A stretch of DNA of 64,000 nt from the NCBI RefSeq assembly GCF_016907535.1, contig NZ_JAFBCF010000001.1, positions 3,782,001 to 3,846,000 on the forward strand, in the 5' to 3' direction. The notes under the pieces are model-generated. The model saw only the letters and a program-made list of their open reading frames with translations. It was not told the DNA's origin and made no database searches. This DNA is from Microlunatus panaciterrae. GTDB taxonomy: Bacteria > Actinomycetota > Actinomycetes > Propionibacteriales > Propionibacteriaceae. The position numbers and the translations under genes are program-made. This document shows, one piece after another, positions 45,328-54,305 of the stretch (position 1 is the stretch's first letter; each line of letters opens with the position of its first letter).

Positions 45328-45455
45328 GGTTTCGATCTCCCGTTCTGAATACCGCCCGTTCGCCTGTCCGTTCAGGATGCAAGGCCTTGCCTTCACGAAG
45401 CAGGACGACTGGTTCACGTTGGCACGCAGCTGCGGTTGGTGGGTAGGGGCGAAGG

Positions 45456-46184
45456 TCACTCGCCGTACGAACGCTTTGACTTGCTTGCGGTGCTGGCTCC
45501 GGCGTGCTTGACGCCTCCGATGAGAAGCCAGAGCGCCAGGCCGACTTCGGCGACGAAGCTGACAGCCAGGCCCGGATAGGTGATGGCGTGCTGGTCGGGC
45601 AGCAGCAGGCCCTGGAGGAACCAGATCAGGTCGGCGACGCCGTCAAGGGCCAGCAGGACGCCCAGGAACCGCGGAAGGAAGCCTGACTTGTAGACCACGT
45701 AGCCGAGCGGGAACAACCAGGTGCTGAAGAACAGCTGGGCGGCGACGAAGCCGGTCTTGTAGACGGTGATGAACAGGTGCGCCATCCCCTCCACCTGCTC
45801 CCCGGAGTATCCCGGGAGGTTGTCGGGGCTGGCTCCGAGCAGCATCGCGGCGATCAGGGGGAGCATGCTCGCGCACTGGAGCGCGACGCCCACGGTGTTG
45901 AGCAGTAGGAAGAGCAGCGCCAGGCTATCGGCGACGGTGCGGAGCAGGACATAGAGGCTCCAGGCGGCCAGAAGGAAGAGCCAGGCGGAGCCGAAGGCGA
46001 TGACAAGGCCCAGCCGGAACGACGGGTTGTTCACGAGGATGGCTCGATAGACATCATCCACTGAGCCCATGCCGATGTGTCCTAGGGCGTCCGCGAGCAC
46101 TGAGGACAGGATGAAGCCCAGGTAGAACCCGCCCGCTAGCCTGGCCAGCTTGTCCGGGGCAATCCTCTCGCTGCGTGACGACAC
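45456..46184 (-). CDS. DUF4386 family membrane protein
   Basis: 242 residues from GTG 46184 (CGAGGAG upstream). The N-terminus A-R-L-A-G-G-F-Y-L-G-F-I is a family hallmark, then six helices; S-F-R-L-G and G-Y-V-V-Y-K-S-G-F-L-P-R-F-L-G also fit. Function unknown. Paralogous to the proteins encoded at 44611-45327 and 43434-44174. Confidence 0.78.
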   Translation of the reverse strand: MSSRSERIAPDKLARLAGGFYLGFILSSVLADALGHIGMGSVDDVYRAILVNNPSFRLGLVIAFGSAWLFLLAAWSLYVLLRTVADSLALLFLLLNTVGVALQCASMLPLIAAMLLGASPDNLPGYSGEQVEGMAHLFITVYKTGFVAAQLFFSTWLFPLGYVVYKSGFLPRFLGVLLALDGVADLIWFLQGLLLPDQHAITYPGLAVSFVAEVGLALWLLIGGVKHAGASTASKSKRSYGE

Positions 46185-46250
46185 GGTTTCACTGCTCCTC
46201 GGTCACGCGTCGACTTCGGGAAGTCCCTTCACGAACACTCGACGTGGTCC

Positions 46251-46796
46251 TCACTGTCGTGCACCCTTGATGTGGCGGCTCCACCCGTAACCGACGGCAA
46301 CTCCCAGGGCCAGGATCCTGAGCGCGTTGAAGGCGATAGCGATGAGGAAGTAGCGCCAAGGGTCGTTCACCGACGACGTGAAGAACTTCGCTGGGATATC
46401 GATCACCGCTGTCAGGGTCAGGAGGACGACGAAACTGATCACCAGAGACTTCGCTAGCGGGTTTCTGGTGGCAATCCAGCCAGGGGAAAGCATCATGACC
46501 CAGCTCACGAAGACAGCGATGAACAAGCCCCCGACTGCAGCCTCAACCAACATGGGTGCATATGCGATCGACAGCGCAGCCCGGTACTCAGCAGCGAGGG
46601 GAGTCAAGGAGATGGCGAAGTTGACCACCCAGAACGCGGCCGCCCCCGGAAGGGCCAGCAGGACGGTCGGTCTCCAGACGCTTATTGATCTCGTCACCTT
46701 GCGCGGTTTGTCGGCGGGCGGCGACGGGGTGACTGCTTGCTGGTTCGTCGCGGAAGTCGGGCTTGAACCGCGCCATCTGCTCGCCGGTGCGATCAC
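46251..46796 (-). CDS. Hypothetical four-helix membrane protein
   Basis: 181 residues from GTG 46796, sharing GTGA with the stop of the gene upstream, so translation is probably coupled. A Pro/Ser-rich N-terminal tail (about 40 residues) precedes four transmembrane helices. No motif that I recognise. Its neighbour is a DUF6326-like membrane protein, so the two probably act together. Confidence 0.65.
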   Translation of the reverse strand: MIAPASRWRGSSPTSATNQQAVTPSPPADKPRKVTRSISVWRPTVLLALPGAAAFWVVNFAISLTPLAAEYRAALSIAYAPMLVEAAVGGLFIAVFVSWVMMLSPGWIATRNPLAKSLVISFVVLLTLTAVIDIPAKFFTSSVNDPWRYFLIAIAFNALRILALGVAVGYGWSRHIKGARQ

Positions 46797-47290
46797 TGCC
46801 GACTCTTCGGCAGATCAGCAGGCTCGATGTGCGCTGGTTCTGTCGGCTCGGCGGCGTCGATCCGAGTCGGTGAGGAATGCCAGAACCAGGCGGCAGCGGC
46901 GATGGTCAGCAGCAGCAGAACCTCGACGACGCTGCCGATGACGTAGTAGGCCCAGGTCTCGCCGATTACGGCGGCGACCACTGACACGGCGTACAAGAGG
47001 CTGACGATCACATTGATCGGCCTGTTGATCCGCGCCGGTGCCATCAGCGAGAACGTCACCATGATGCTCGGGACGAGGATGTAAAGCGTCGTGAGTGTGA
47101 GGAACACCTGGCTGATCTCAACACCACCTGGGACCCTTCCGTGCAGGGCGCCATAGATCACGTCGGCGCGCCAGAAGCCGAAGATGTCAACGTAGGCGAA
47201 GACGAAGAGCATCGAGACCCACAAGCCGCTGAGCACCACCTTCACGTTGACCTTCGGGTCATCGCGGCTGCTGATCCGGTCAGCGTTCAT
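46793..47290 (-). CDS. DUF6326-like membrane protein
   Basis: 165 residues; AAGGAG precedes the ATG. Four transmembrane helices; the start V-K-V-V-L-S-G-L-W-V-S-M-L-F-V-F-A-Y-V-D-I-F is characteristic of DUF6326-type proteins. The C-terminus is an acidic, Pro/Glu-rich tail. Coupled by a 4-nt overlap to the downstream membrane protein gene. Function unknown. Confidence 0.7.
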   Translation of the reverse strand: MNADRISSRDDPKVNVKVVLSGLWVSMLFVFAYVDIFGFWRADVIYGALHGRVPGGVEISQVFLTLTTLYILVPSIMVTFSLMAPARINRPINVIVSLLYAVSVVAAVIGETWAYYVIGSVVEVLLLLTIAAAAWFWHSSPTRIDAAEPTEPAHIEPADLPKSRQ

Positions 47291-47908
47291 TGATCTACTC
47301 CTTGGTATGGGCCTGGCTTCTCGATCTCATGGGCTGGGTTGCGGCCGTCCTGGGTGGATCGAAGTCGTGAACTTGGTCGCTGCATCACCTCATCCCCTGA
47401 GAAGGGAACTCCTGCCGCGAGCATCCAACCCCCGCGCGGCGCGGTGGCAGAGGCGAAAGTCCCCCTGTGATCCGATCGGGCCAGTGAAGCGGGATGCCGA
47501 GCTGCATCGGCGGCAGTGTGCGGACCTCACGTCGGCTGACGGTGGAACGAGTCACCGTGGCGCGCCGCCGGCACGTGGGCACTGGGACTTAAGACATCGC
47601 TGCGACTGGTGGAGCGATTTGAGGATGATCAAACGGCGAGCACTTGAGTCAGCGCGATGATGGTCGCGCCAACCAGCGTCTGGAGGACGCTGACGGCGGC
47701 TGCCTGACGACGGCCCCTAGATCAGGGGTCGACGGCCGAAGGGGTAGGGCGTCATCGCCGCCCCGGAGGTCGGAGTGCGCGCGTACCTTCCCTGCCCCAT
47801 CTCCTGACACGGTCGCTCCCGCTGCTCCCGCACGCACCCAAACCACCCGGGGCTCCTTGCAGGGCCTCACCGGATTCCCCGCCGGTGTGTAGGACGGCTG
47901 GGGAGGAT
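47291..47908. other. Intergenic region with no recognised gene
   Basis: 618 bp. Open frames on both strands lack ribosome sites and family features, and composition does not favour any one. No clear relic was identified. Confidence 0.45.
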
Positions 47909-48250
47909 TCAGCTCATCGGGGAATACGGCGCAGCCGTCAGAAAAACCGACTCGGTCTTCTCGACCACGGTTCCGTTCGCCTCCGAGGCAGCCTTGACCT
48001 GCTGCCACTCCGGGTCCGCGCGGAACGCGGTCCAGGCTGCTTCTGCCGCCTCCCGGCTCTCGAAGCCGAGAAGATAGATGAGGGTGTCCTCGGTGTTCGC
48101 GCCATCGGTAGGTGAGAAGAACGCAAGCGGCTCCATGTTGTGCTTCCTGAAGATGCGCAGGGTGTGGTCACGAAACCGGGTATGCATCCGCGACCCCATT
48201 CCGGGTGCGGCTTGGTAGGTGCGAAGTTCGAAGACTCGACTCGTTGACAT
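47909..48250 (-). CDS. NIPSNAP family protein
   Basis: 113 residues from ATG 48250 (GGAG seven nt upstream); an ATG 18 nt earlier is less likely. The start V-F-E-L-R-T-Y-Q-A-A-P-G and the ferredoxin-like alpha/beta pattern with E-A-A-E-A-A-W-T-A-F-R-A-D-P-E-W are NIPSNAP hallmarks. These dimeric alpha/beta-barrel proteins are often found with small-molecule enzymes. It is divergent from another alpha/beta-barrel protein (ABM) at 48404. Function unknown. Confidence 0.85.
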   Translation of the reverse strand: MSTSRVFELRTYQAAPGMGSRMHTRFRDHTLRIFRKHNMEPLAFFSPTDGANTEDTLIYLLGFESREAAEAAWTAFRADPEWQQVKAASEANGTVVEKTESVFLTAAPYSPMS

Positions 48251-48403
48251 GGGATGCTCCAATGGCACTCGGTATCCGGGTAATGATGGTCAGAAGGTAT
48301 CGGTAGCCTTACGCTGGGCTTCCCAAGGCCTGGCGCACACCGGCTGCACGTCGACCGCCTCGGCGTACGAAGACAACCGATCTCGATCTAAAGGAGCCGA
48401 CGA

Positions 48404-48715
48404 ATGTTCGCTCTCGTAGTGCGCTTTGACCTGCTGGACGAGTCCGCTGCGCGGGCTTTCGATGCGCTGCTTGCCGAGGCGCTGCCCAAGATCACCGCAG
48501 AGCCCGGCACCCTTGTCTACCTGACGCACAGCGTTGAGGACGCGCCCCTGTCGCGGATCTTCTACGAGGTGTACGAGGACCGCGACGCGCACGCCAAGCA
48601 CCAGAGCTATGAGCACACCAGCCTTTTCCTGACCGAGAAGGACCAGTACCTCAAGGGTTCCAGGGTCGAGTTCCTGGACGACCCGACCGGCAAGGGTGTG
48701 CCCCAGCTCGGTTGA
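48404..48715 (+). CDS. Antibiotic biosynthesis monooxygenase (ABM)-domain protein
   Basis: 103 residues; AAAGGAG precedes the ATG. ABM fold: F-A-L-V-V-R-F-D-L, E-P-G-T-L-V-Y, and F-Y-E-V-Y-E-D-R-D-A-H-A-K-H-Q-S. These small dimers include quinol or haem monooxygenases, but many have no proven activity. Divergent from the NIPSNAP gene. Confidence 0.85.
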   Translation: MFALVVRFDLLDESAARAFDALLAEALPKITAEPGTLVYLTHSVEDAPLSRIFYEVYEDRDAHAKHQSYEHTSLFLTEKDQYLKGSRVEFLDDPTGKGVPQLG

Positions 48716-48745
48716 CCGTTGTGGGGCAGCCGCGCCGGCGGCGGT

Positions 48746-49468
48746 CTACTCCGAGCCGGTCCGCCGCAGCACCTCGCTGAGCCGTTCGGCGGCCGCGATC
48801 ACGGCTGGGGCGTGCAGCCGACCAGGTTGGCGGGACAGCCGCTCGATCGGCCCGGAGACGCTGACCGCCGCGATCACCTTGCCGGAGGGGGAGCGGACCG
48901 GCGCCGAGACCGAGGCCACTCCAGCCTCGCGCTCACCCACCGAATGTGCCCAGCCACGCCTCCTGACAGCGGCCAGCGCGACTGCGGAGTAACGGGAGCC
49001 GCGCAGCCCGCGCTGCATCCGGTCGGGTTCCTCCCAGGCGAGCAGAATCTGCGCGGCAGACCCTGCGCTCATGGTCAGCTGGGTCCCGACCGGGACGGTG
49101 TCGCGCAGGCCGGACATGCGCTCTGCGGTGGCCACACAGATCCGATAGTCACCTTGACGCCGGAACATCTGCGCCGACTCCCCAGTGATGTCACGCAGCC
49201 GTGCCAAAACGGGTCCCGCAGTGGCGAGCAGCCGGTCCTCACCGGCGGCCGAGGCGAGCTCGCCCAGTCGGGGGCCGAGGATGAAGCGGCCCTGCAGGTC
49301 GCGGCTGACCAGGCGATGATGTTCGAGCGCCACAGCCAGCCGGTGGGCCGTCGGCCGGGCCAGCCCGGTGGCAGCCACCAGCCCGGCCAGTGTGGTCGGT
49401 CCCGTCTCCAGGGCCCCCAGAACGAGGGCGGCTTTGTCGAGAACGCCAACACCGCTAGAGTTGTCCAT
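48746..49468 (-). CDS. IclR-family regulator (NdgR/LeuR-like)
   Basis: 240 residues. Winged HTH at 8-70 (V-L-D-K-A-A-L-V-L ... G-L-A-R-P-T-A-H-R-L), then a ligand-binding domain with S-A-G-S-A-A-Q-I-L-L-A-W. It is divergent from leuC, the conserved actinobacterial arrangement of NdgR, which controls leucine and related amino-acid genes. The 100-bp gap is the expected binding region. Function assigned by position and family together. Confidence 0.85.
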   Translation of the reverse strand: MDNSSGVGVLDKAALVLGALETGPTTLAGLVAATGLARPTAHRLAVALEHHRLVSRDLQGRFILGPRLGELASAAGEDRLLATAGPVLARLRDITGESAQMFRRQGDYRICVATAERMSGLRDTVPVGTQLTMSAGSAAQILLAWEEPDRMQRGLRGSRYSAVALAAVRRRGWAHSVGEREAGVASVSAPVRSPSGKVIAAVSVSGPIERLSRQPGRLHAPAVIAAAERLSEVLRRTGSE

Positions 49469-49547
49469 GCCTTGATACTGCCGTCTCGGATGCTGGAAGG
49501 CAAGTCAGAATGCGGCAATCATAGGAAAAACCTGAGAACGGGAAATC

Positions 49548-49560
49548 ACGCTAGGGAAAG
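49548..49560. promoter_or_regulatory. 13-bp motif before leuC, mirrored before hup
   Basis: ACGCTAGGGAAAG lies 8 nt before the leuC ATG. The exact reverse complement is at 51678-51690, in front of the HU gene. The GGGAAAG part may serve as the leuC ribosome-binding site. An IclR-type site is conceivable but unproven. Confidence 0.4.
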
Positions 49561-49568
49561 AGTGGGTC

Positions 49569-50966
49569 ATGGGCAAGACATTGAGTGAGAAGGTGTGGGA
49601 CGCTCACGTCGTTCGATCGGCGGAATCCGAGCCGGACCTGCTCTTCATCGACCTTCACCTGGTTCACGAGGTCACCAGCCCGCAGGCCTTCGATGGTCTG
49701 CGTCAGTCGGGCCGTCGCGTGCGGCGCACTGACCTGACGTTGGCGACCGAGGACCACAACACCCCGACCCTCAACATCGACCAGCCGATCGCCGACCCGG
49801 TGTCTCGTACGCAGGTCGACACCCTGCGCAACAACGCCAGGGAGTTCGGCGTCCGGATCCACAGTCTCGGTGATCTTGACCAGGGTGTCGTGCACATCAT
49901 CGGCCCCCAGCTCGGCCTGACCCAGCCCGGCATGACCGTCGTCTGCGGCGACTCGCACACCTCCACCCACGGTGCCTTCGGGGCGATCGCCTTCGGCATC
50001 GGCACCTCTGAGGTCGAGCACGTGCTGGCCACCCAGACGCTGCCGCAGGCAAAGCCGAAGACGATGGCAGTCAACGTCAACGGCGACCTTCCGCCGGGCG
50101 TCACCGCCAAGGATCTGGTGCTGGCCCTGATCGCCAAGGTCGGCACCGGCGGAGGGCAGGGCTACATCGTGGAATACCGCGGCTCCGCCATCGAGGCCCT
50201 GTCGATGGAAGGCCGGATGACCATCTGCAATATGAGCATCGAGTGGGGCGCCAAGGCCGGCCTGATCGCTCCGGACCAGACGACCTTCGACTACGTCCAG
50301 GGCCGTCCACACGCACCGCAGGGTGCCGACTGGGATGCAGCGGTGGAGTACTGGAAGACGCTCAAGTCCGACCCGGACGCTGTCTTCGATGCCGAAGTTG
50401 ATCTTGAGGCGGCCGAGCTGACGCCGTTCGTCACCTGGGGGACCAACCCCGGTCAAGGCGTCCCGTTGGCCGGCTCGGTGCCCGACCCGGCTGAGTTCGC
50501 TGCTGAGCAGGACCGTACGGCGGCGGCCAAGGCGCTCGACTACATGGCTCTGACGCCGGGCCAGAAGATGCGCGATATCGCCGTAGACACAGTGTTTCTC
50601 GGCTCCTGCACGAACGGGCGGATCGAGGACCTGCGGGCCGCGGCCGATGTGATCAAGGGCCGCCACGTGGCGGAGAACGTCCGGATGCTGGTGGTTCCCG
50701 GCTCGGCCCGGGTCCGGCTGCAGGCGGAGAGCGAAGGGCTCGACGTCGTGTTCAAGGAGGCGGGTGCCGAATGGCGTGCTGCAGGGTGCTCGATGTGCCT
50801 CGGCATGAACCCGGACCAGCTGGCCCCGGGGGAACGGGCAGCCTCCACGTCCAACCGCAACTTCGAGGGCCGGCAGGGCAAGGGTGGCAGGACCCACCTG
50901 GTCTCACCCCCGGTCGCCGCCGCAACCGCCGTCGTGGGCAAGCTCAGCGCGCCCGCGGATCTGTGA
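49569..50966 (+). CDS. leuC: 3-isopropylmalate dehydratase large subunit
   Basis: 465 residues, the normal length. Aconitase-family motifs: [20 protein letters not shown] (first cluster Cys), and C-S-M-C-L-G-M-N (the two further 4Fe-4S Cys), ending with [10 protein letters not shown]. With LeuD it isomerises 2-isopropylmalate to 3-isopropylmalate in leucine synthesis. LeuD follows 14 bp downstream in the same operon; a likely NdgR-type regulator is divergent. Confidence 0.98.
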   Translation: MGKTLSEKVWDAHVVRSAESEPDLLFIDLHLVHEVTSPQAFDGLRQSGRRVRRTDLTLATEDHNTPTLNIDQPIADPVSRTQVDTLRNNAREFGVRIHSLGDLDQGVVHIIGPQLGLTQPGMTVVCGDSHTSTHGAFGAIAFGIGTSEVEHVLATQTLPQAKPKTMAVNVNGDLPPGVTAKDLVLALIAKVGTGGGQGYIVEYRGSAIEALSMEGRMTICNMSIEWGAKAGLIAPDQTTFDYVQGRPHAPQGADWDAAVEYWKTLKSDPDAVFDAEVDLEAAELTPFVTWGTNPGQGVPLAGSVPDPAEFAAEQDRTAAAKALDYMALTPGQKMRDIAVDTVFLGSCTNGRIEDLRAAADVIKGRHVAENVRMLVVPGSARVRLQAESEGLDVVFKEAGAEWRAAGCSMCLGMNPDQLAPGERAASTSNRNFEGRQGKGGRTHLVSPPVAAATAVVGKLSAPADL

Positions 50967-50980
50967 GGAGAGAAAGAGCC

Positions 50981-51595
50981 ATGGAGAAGTTCAGCACCCA
51001 CACCGGCACCGCGGTGCCCCTGCGTCGCAGCAACGTCGACACCGACCAGATCATCCCGGCGGTCTACCTCAAGCGGGTGACAAAGACAGGTTTCGAGGAC
51101 GGACTGTTTGCCGCCTGGCGCAACGACCCGGATTTTGTTCTGAACAAGCCGGAGTATGACTCGGCGACGATCTTGATCCCCGGTCCTGATTTCGGCACCG
51201 GCTCATCTCGAGAGCACGCGGTGTGGGCCCTGGAGAACTATGGCTTCCGGGTGGTGATCGGCTCCCGGTTCGGTGACATCTTCCGCAGCAACTCGGGCAA
51301 GGCGGGCCTGTTGATCGCTGTTGTGGACCAGGAATCCGTCGAACGACTCTGGGACCTGGTCGAGGCGTCGCCAGACACCGAGCTCACCGTCGATCTGAGA
51401 GCGAAGAGGATCACGGCACCGGGCAAGATCGACATTCCGTTCCAGATCGACGACTACACCCAGTGGCGACTGCTTGAGGGCTTGGACGACATCGGCCTCA
51501 CCCTGCGGCACGTCGACGCCATCGATGCCTACGAGGCGAAGCGCCCGGGGTTCCTGCCGCGAACCCTGCCGGCGAAGGTGGAGTCGAACCGCTGA
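50981..51595 (+). CDS. leuD: 3-isopropylmalate dehydratase small subunit
   Basis: 204 residues from ATG 50981, behind GAGGAGAGAAAG. Motifs [20 protein letters not shown] and S-R-F-G-D-I-F are the swivel-domain signature that carries the catalytic Ser/Arg loop. It forms the active LeuCD heterodimer. An 11-bp palindrome follows, possibly a terminator. Confidence 0.98.
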   Translation: MEKFSTHTGTAVPLRRSNVDTDQIIPAVYLKRVTKTGFEDGLFAAWRNDPDFVLNKPEYDSATILIPGPDFGTGSSREHAVWALENYGFRVVIGSRFGDIFRSNSGKAGLLIAVVDQESVERLWDLVEASPDTELTVDLRAKRITAPGKIDIPFQIDDYTQWRLLEGLDDIGLTLRHVDAIDAYEAKRPGFLPRTLPAKVESNR

Positions 51596-51646
51596 GAGTT
51601 GGCGTTTAGCACCAGCTTTTCCCTTTTTCCTTACGACACGCGGAGA

Positions 51647-51676
51647 ATGGGCTGCAGGTAATTGTCTGCAGCCCAT
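51647..51676. terminator. Perfect 11-bp hairpin between leuD and hup
   Basis: ATGGGCTGCAG (51647-51657) and CTGCAGCCCAT (51666-51676) form a perfect stem with an 8-nt loop. No T run follows, so it may be a weak terminator or a protein-binding palindrome; it is immediately adjacent to the 13-bp motif shared with leuC. Confidence 0.5.
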
Positions 51677-51677
51677 A

Positions 51678-51690
51678 CTTTCCCTAGCGT
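51678..51690. promoter_or_regulatory. Mirror copy of the leuC-upstream motif, before hup
   Basis: CTTTCCCTAGCGT is the exact reverse complement of ACGCTAGGGAAAG at 49548-49560. It lies next to a TTGACT string (51690-51695) that could be a -35 element, although no good -10 sits 17 bp further on. Confidence 0.4.
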
Positions 51691-51761
51691 TGACTCTGCA
51701 GTCGTACAGTGCGGTTGCTGGGAGCCCTTGAGGCTGAGGAAATGTTCGGAGAAGGGAAGCT

Positions 51762-52415
51762 GTGAACAAGGCTGAGTTGATTGAGGCACTGTCGGTGCAC
51801 TACGACGGCAGTAAAGCGGAAGCATCCAGGGCGCTCAATGCGGTGGTGGAGACCATCACGTACAAGACCGCACAGGGGGAAAAGGTCTCGATCACCGGGT
51901 TCGGTGTCTTTGAGAAGGTCCACCGTTCCGCGCGTATGGTGCGCAACCCTCGTACGGGTGAGCGTAAGCGAGCCAAGGCCACGGCCGTCCCGAGGTTTCG
52001 TGCTGGCTCGGATCTGAAGGCCTACGTGTCCGGCGCCAAGAAGGTGCCCAAGGCGACCAAGAAGGCGGCCGCGGCCAAGGCCTCTGCGACCAAGTCCGCC
52101 GCCACCAAGTCCGCTGCCACCAAGTCCGCCGCCAAGGCGGCACCGGCCAAGAAGATCGTCGCCAAGGCTCCGACTAAGGCTGCGGCCACCAAGGTCGCCG
52201 CCACGAAGAAGGCCAGCACGAGCAAGGCTGCTCCGGCCAAGAGGGCGACTGCCACTAAGGCTCCGGCCAAGGTTGTTGCCAAGAAGACGACGGCCAAGAA
52301 GGCTCCGGCGAAGAAGGTGGCACCCGCCAAAACGGTCGCGGCCAAGAAGACCGTGGCCAAGAAGGCTCCAGCGGCGAAGAAGACCGCCACCAAGAAGGCT
52401 GCAGCCAAGCGCTGA
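51762..52415 (+). CDS. hup: HU-family nucleoid protein with Lys/Ala-rich H1-like tail
   Basis: 217 residues from GTG 51762 (GGGAAGC upstream). Residues 1-92 are the HU dimer fold ([24 protein letters not shown]), with the DNA-binding beta arm. Residues 95-217 consist of A-x-K/K-K-A type repeats, like histone H1 and mycobacterial HupB. It compacts DNA and often responds to stress. The tail length varies between strains because of repeat slippage. Stands alone, with its own terminator. Confidence 0.97.
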   Translation: MNKAELIEALSVHYDGSKAEASRALNAVVETITYKTAQGEKVSITGFGVFEKVHRSARMVRNPRTGERKRAKATAVPRFRAGSDLKAYVSGAKKVPKATKKAAAAKASATKSAATKSAATKSAAKAAPAKKIVAKAPTKAAATKVAATKKASTSKAAPAKRATATKAPAKVVAKKTTAKKAPAKKVAPAKTVAAKKTVAKKAPAAKKTATKKAAAKR

Positions 52416-52462
52416 TCACGGCACGCGCACGAGGTGGTGCCGCCGCAACTCGGGCGGCACCA

Positions 52463-52503
52463 GAGCAGGGCCCGGACACGGTCGAGGTGTCCGGGCCCTG
52501 CTC
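52463..52503. terminator. Strong bidirectional terminator between hup and cofC
   Basis: GAGCAGGGCCCGGACAC (52463-52479) and GTGTCCGGGCCCTGCTC (52487-52503) form a perfect 17-bp stem with a 7-nt loop, followed by T-rich ATTCTTCTT. It lies between convergent genes and can stop transcription from both sides. Confidence 0.9.
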
Positions 52504-52524
52504 ATTCTTCTTGCCGCGAACGCC

Positions 52525-53412
52525 TCAGAGCCAGGCGGAGAGCACCTGTCCGCCGGCCAGTACCGCATGCAGGCGCTGGCCGGGGTGCAGGACGCGCAGC
52601 GACTCGGTGAGTGCGGTGCCGGCCATCGACATCCGGTGGCCGCTGGAGCTGATCACTATCCAGCCGTCGTCGCCCCGGTCCAGTGCAACGGTGATCGTCG
52701 TGTACCTGGCCAGCAATCCAGTCGCTGGGTCGACCAGGGAGCTCGAGTAGCGTCCGAGGCCGAGCGCGCAGGCCGCACTCAGGTCCACCTCGGTGTCGAC
52801 GTCGCGCCGAGCATCTGGCACAGGAGTTCCGATCAGCTCGTCGGTGAGGGAGAGGGCACCGGAGGAGTGGTGGGCGGCGGCTGAACGGCCCTGGAACCGC
52901 GGATCCAGGTCCCCTCCGTTCGCGATCACCATCGTGGTCCCGATTCCGGAGGCGTCGGCGACGAAGGACCGAGGTGCCGTGCTCGCCGCGAGAATGAGCC
53001 GCAGGGACGAGGGACGCAGGGCCGGCAGATCACCGACGCAGGCCACCACCCTCCGGTAGCCCTGCCGCTGCAGCTCGACTGCACCATGCTGCAGCGCCGG
53101 GTTGAGGCCGGCCCGGCGGGACTCAGCCAGCACCTGCAGCTGCAGCCCGTACCGGTTCAGGGTGGTCTGCAACGACGGCTGGTCACTGACGACGACGACA
53201 TGATCAACGACTGCTGCCAGGCTGGCCAGGGTGTCCAGGGCCATCGACCAGGCCAGTCTGCGGCGCAGCGGCGCAGGGACGGTGTCCACCCGGGATTTGG
53301 CGAAGACCAAGGGTTTCAATGCCAGCACTGCCCCGACCCGGTCTCGGTGTGGTGCGGTCGGGTCGGTCCGGGGTGCGGCCTGTTCGCTGTTCATCGCTAC
53401 CGATGCTGTCAT
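52525..53412 (-). CDS. cofC: Phospho(enol)pyruvate/lactate guanylyltransferase of F420 synthesis, with C-terminal extension
   Basis: 295 residues. Residues 25-225 fit CofC/FbiD: L-A-L-K-P-L (nucleotide-binding start), K-S-R, V-V-V-S-D, V-G-D-L-P-A-L, G-T-T-M, F-Q-G-R-S-A-A-A-H, R-D-V-D-T-E-V-D-L. In coenzyme F420 synthesis this enzyme activates phosphoenolpyruvate or 2-phospholactate with GTP. Residues 227-295 are an added domain I cannot name, and the protein is about 70 residues longer than usual. Other fbi genes are not in the window. Divergent from plsC. Confidence 0.9.
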   Translation of the reverse strand: MTASVAMNSEQAAPRTDPTAPHRDRVGAVLALKPLVFAKSRVDTVPAPLRRRLAWSMALDTLASLAAVVDHVVVVSDQPSLQTTLNRYGLQLQVLAESRRAGLNPALQHGAVELQRQGYRRVVACVGDLPALRPSSLRLILAASTAPRSFVADASGIGTTMVIANGGDLDPRFQGRSAAAHHSSGALSLTDELIGTPVPDARRDVDTEVDLSAACALGLGRYSSSLVDPATGLLARYTTITVALDRGDDGWIVISSSGHRMSMAGTALTESLRVLHPGQRLHAVLAGGQVLSAWL

Positions 53413-53477
53413 GAGGGCTTAGGGTGAAGCCACCTCGTCCATCGGGGCGTGAACTGTTGACGACGTGTGAGGCGGAG

Positions 53478-54305
53478 ATGTCCGACGACCCAGCAACCGG
53501 TGATCCCACCCCGGGCCGGACCAGCCGGCCCGTCGACCGCCGCAAAAACGTGCGGCTGCGGCCGCTGCGGAAGGTCATCAGCGAGCCGGCAGAACCGACG
53601 CTGTTCTGGGTTGTCTGGCTCCTCAACGAGGGTCTGAAGAGGTTCACTCTGCGGGACTGGCGCAATCAGGAGAAGATCCCGAAGACTGGTGGCGCGGTGC
53701 TGGTCGTCAACCACGTCTCCAACATCGACCCGGTCGTCTTCGGGCAGTACCTCGTCTACGCCGGCCGCTGGCCGCGTTTCCTCGGGAAGGCGTCGCTGTT
53801 CAGGATCCCGGTCATCGGCCGTATCATCACCGCCTGCGGGCAGATTCCGGTCGAACGGGACACCCGCAACGCCGCTGTGGCACTGCAGCAGGCGGTCGTG
53901 GCGGTGCTCGCCGGCAAGTGCGTCTCGATCTATCCAGAAGGCACGATCACGCTCGATCCGGATCTGTGGCCGATGACTGGGCGGCATGGTGCCGCCCGGA
54001 TCGCCTTCGCCACCGGCTGTCCGGTGATTCCGGTGGGGCAGTGGGGATCGCAGGAGATCATGTACGGCAAGCAGATCCACTTCCCCAAGCTGCTGCCTCG
54101 CAAGACGTTGATCTTGAAGGCGGGCGATCCGGTCGACCTCGACGACCTGCGCGAGCAGCAGCTCAGCACCGCCGTGCTCGACGAGGCCACCGACCGCATC
54201 ATGAATGCGATCACCGCAATCGTCGCCGAACTGCGCGGCGAGGAACCACCACCGGTCCGTTTCGACGCCCGCCGCCAGCGCCGGACGAAAGGACAGGACC
54301 GATGA
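53478..54305 (+). CDS. plsC: 1-acyl-sn-glycerol-3-phosphate acyltransferase (PlsC-like)
   Basis: 275 residues from ATG 53478 (GAGG upstream); an earlier GTG at 53424 is also in frame. Motif I is N-H79-V-S-N-I-D84 (catalytic H-x4-D), motif III Y-P-E-G-T, and motif II and IV strands are visible. It adds the second acyl chain to lysophosphatidate in membrane lipid synthesis. It overlaps gpsA by 4 nt (ATGA), a coupled pair of successive steps in glycerolipid metabolism. Confidence 0.93.
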   Translation: MSDDPATGDPTPGRTSRPVDRRKNVRLRPLRKVISEPAEPTLFWVVWLLNEGLKRFTLRDWRNQEKIPKTGGAVLVVNHVSNIDPVVFGQYLVYAGRWPRFLGKASLFRIPVIGRIITACGQIPVERDTRNAAVALQQAVVAVLAGKCVSIYPEGTITLDPDLWPMTGRHGAARIAFATGCPVIPVGQWGSQEIMYGKQIHFPKLLPRKTLILKAGDPVDLDDLREQQLSTAVLDEATDRIMNAITAIVAELRGEEPPPVRFDARRQRRTKGQDR

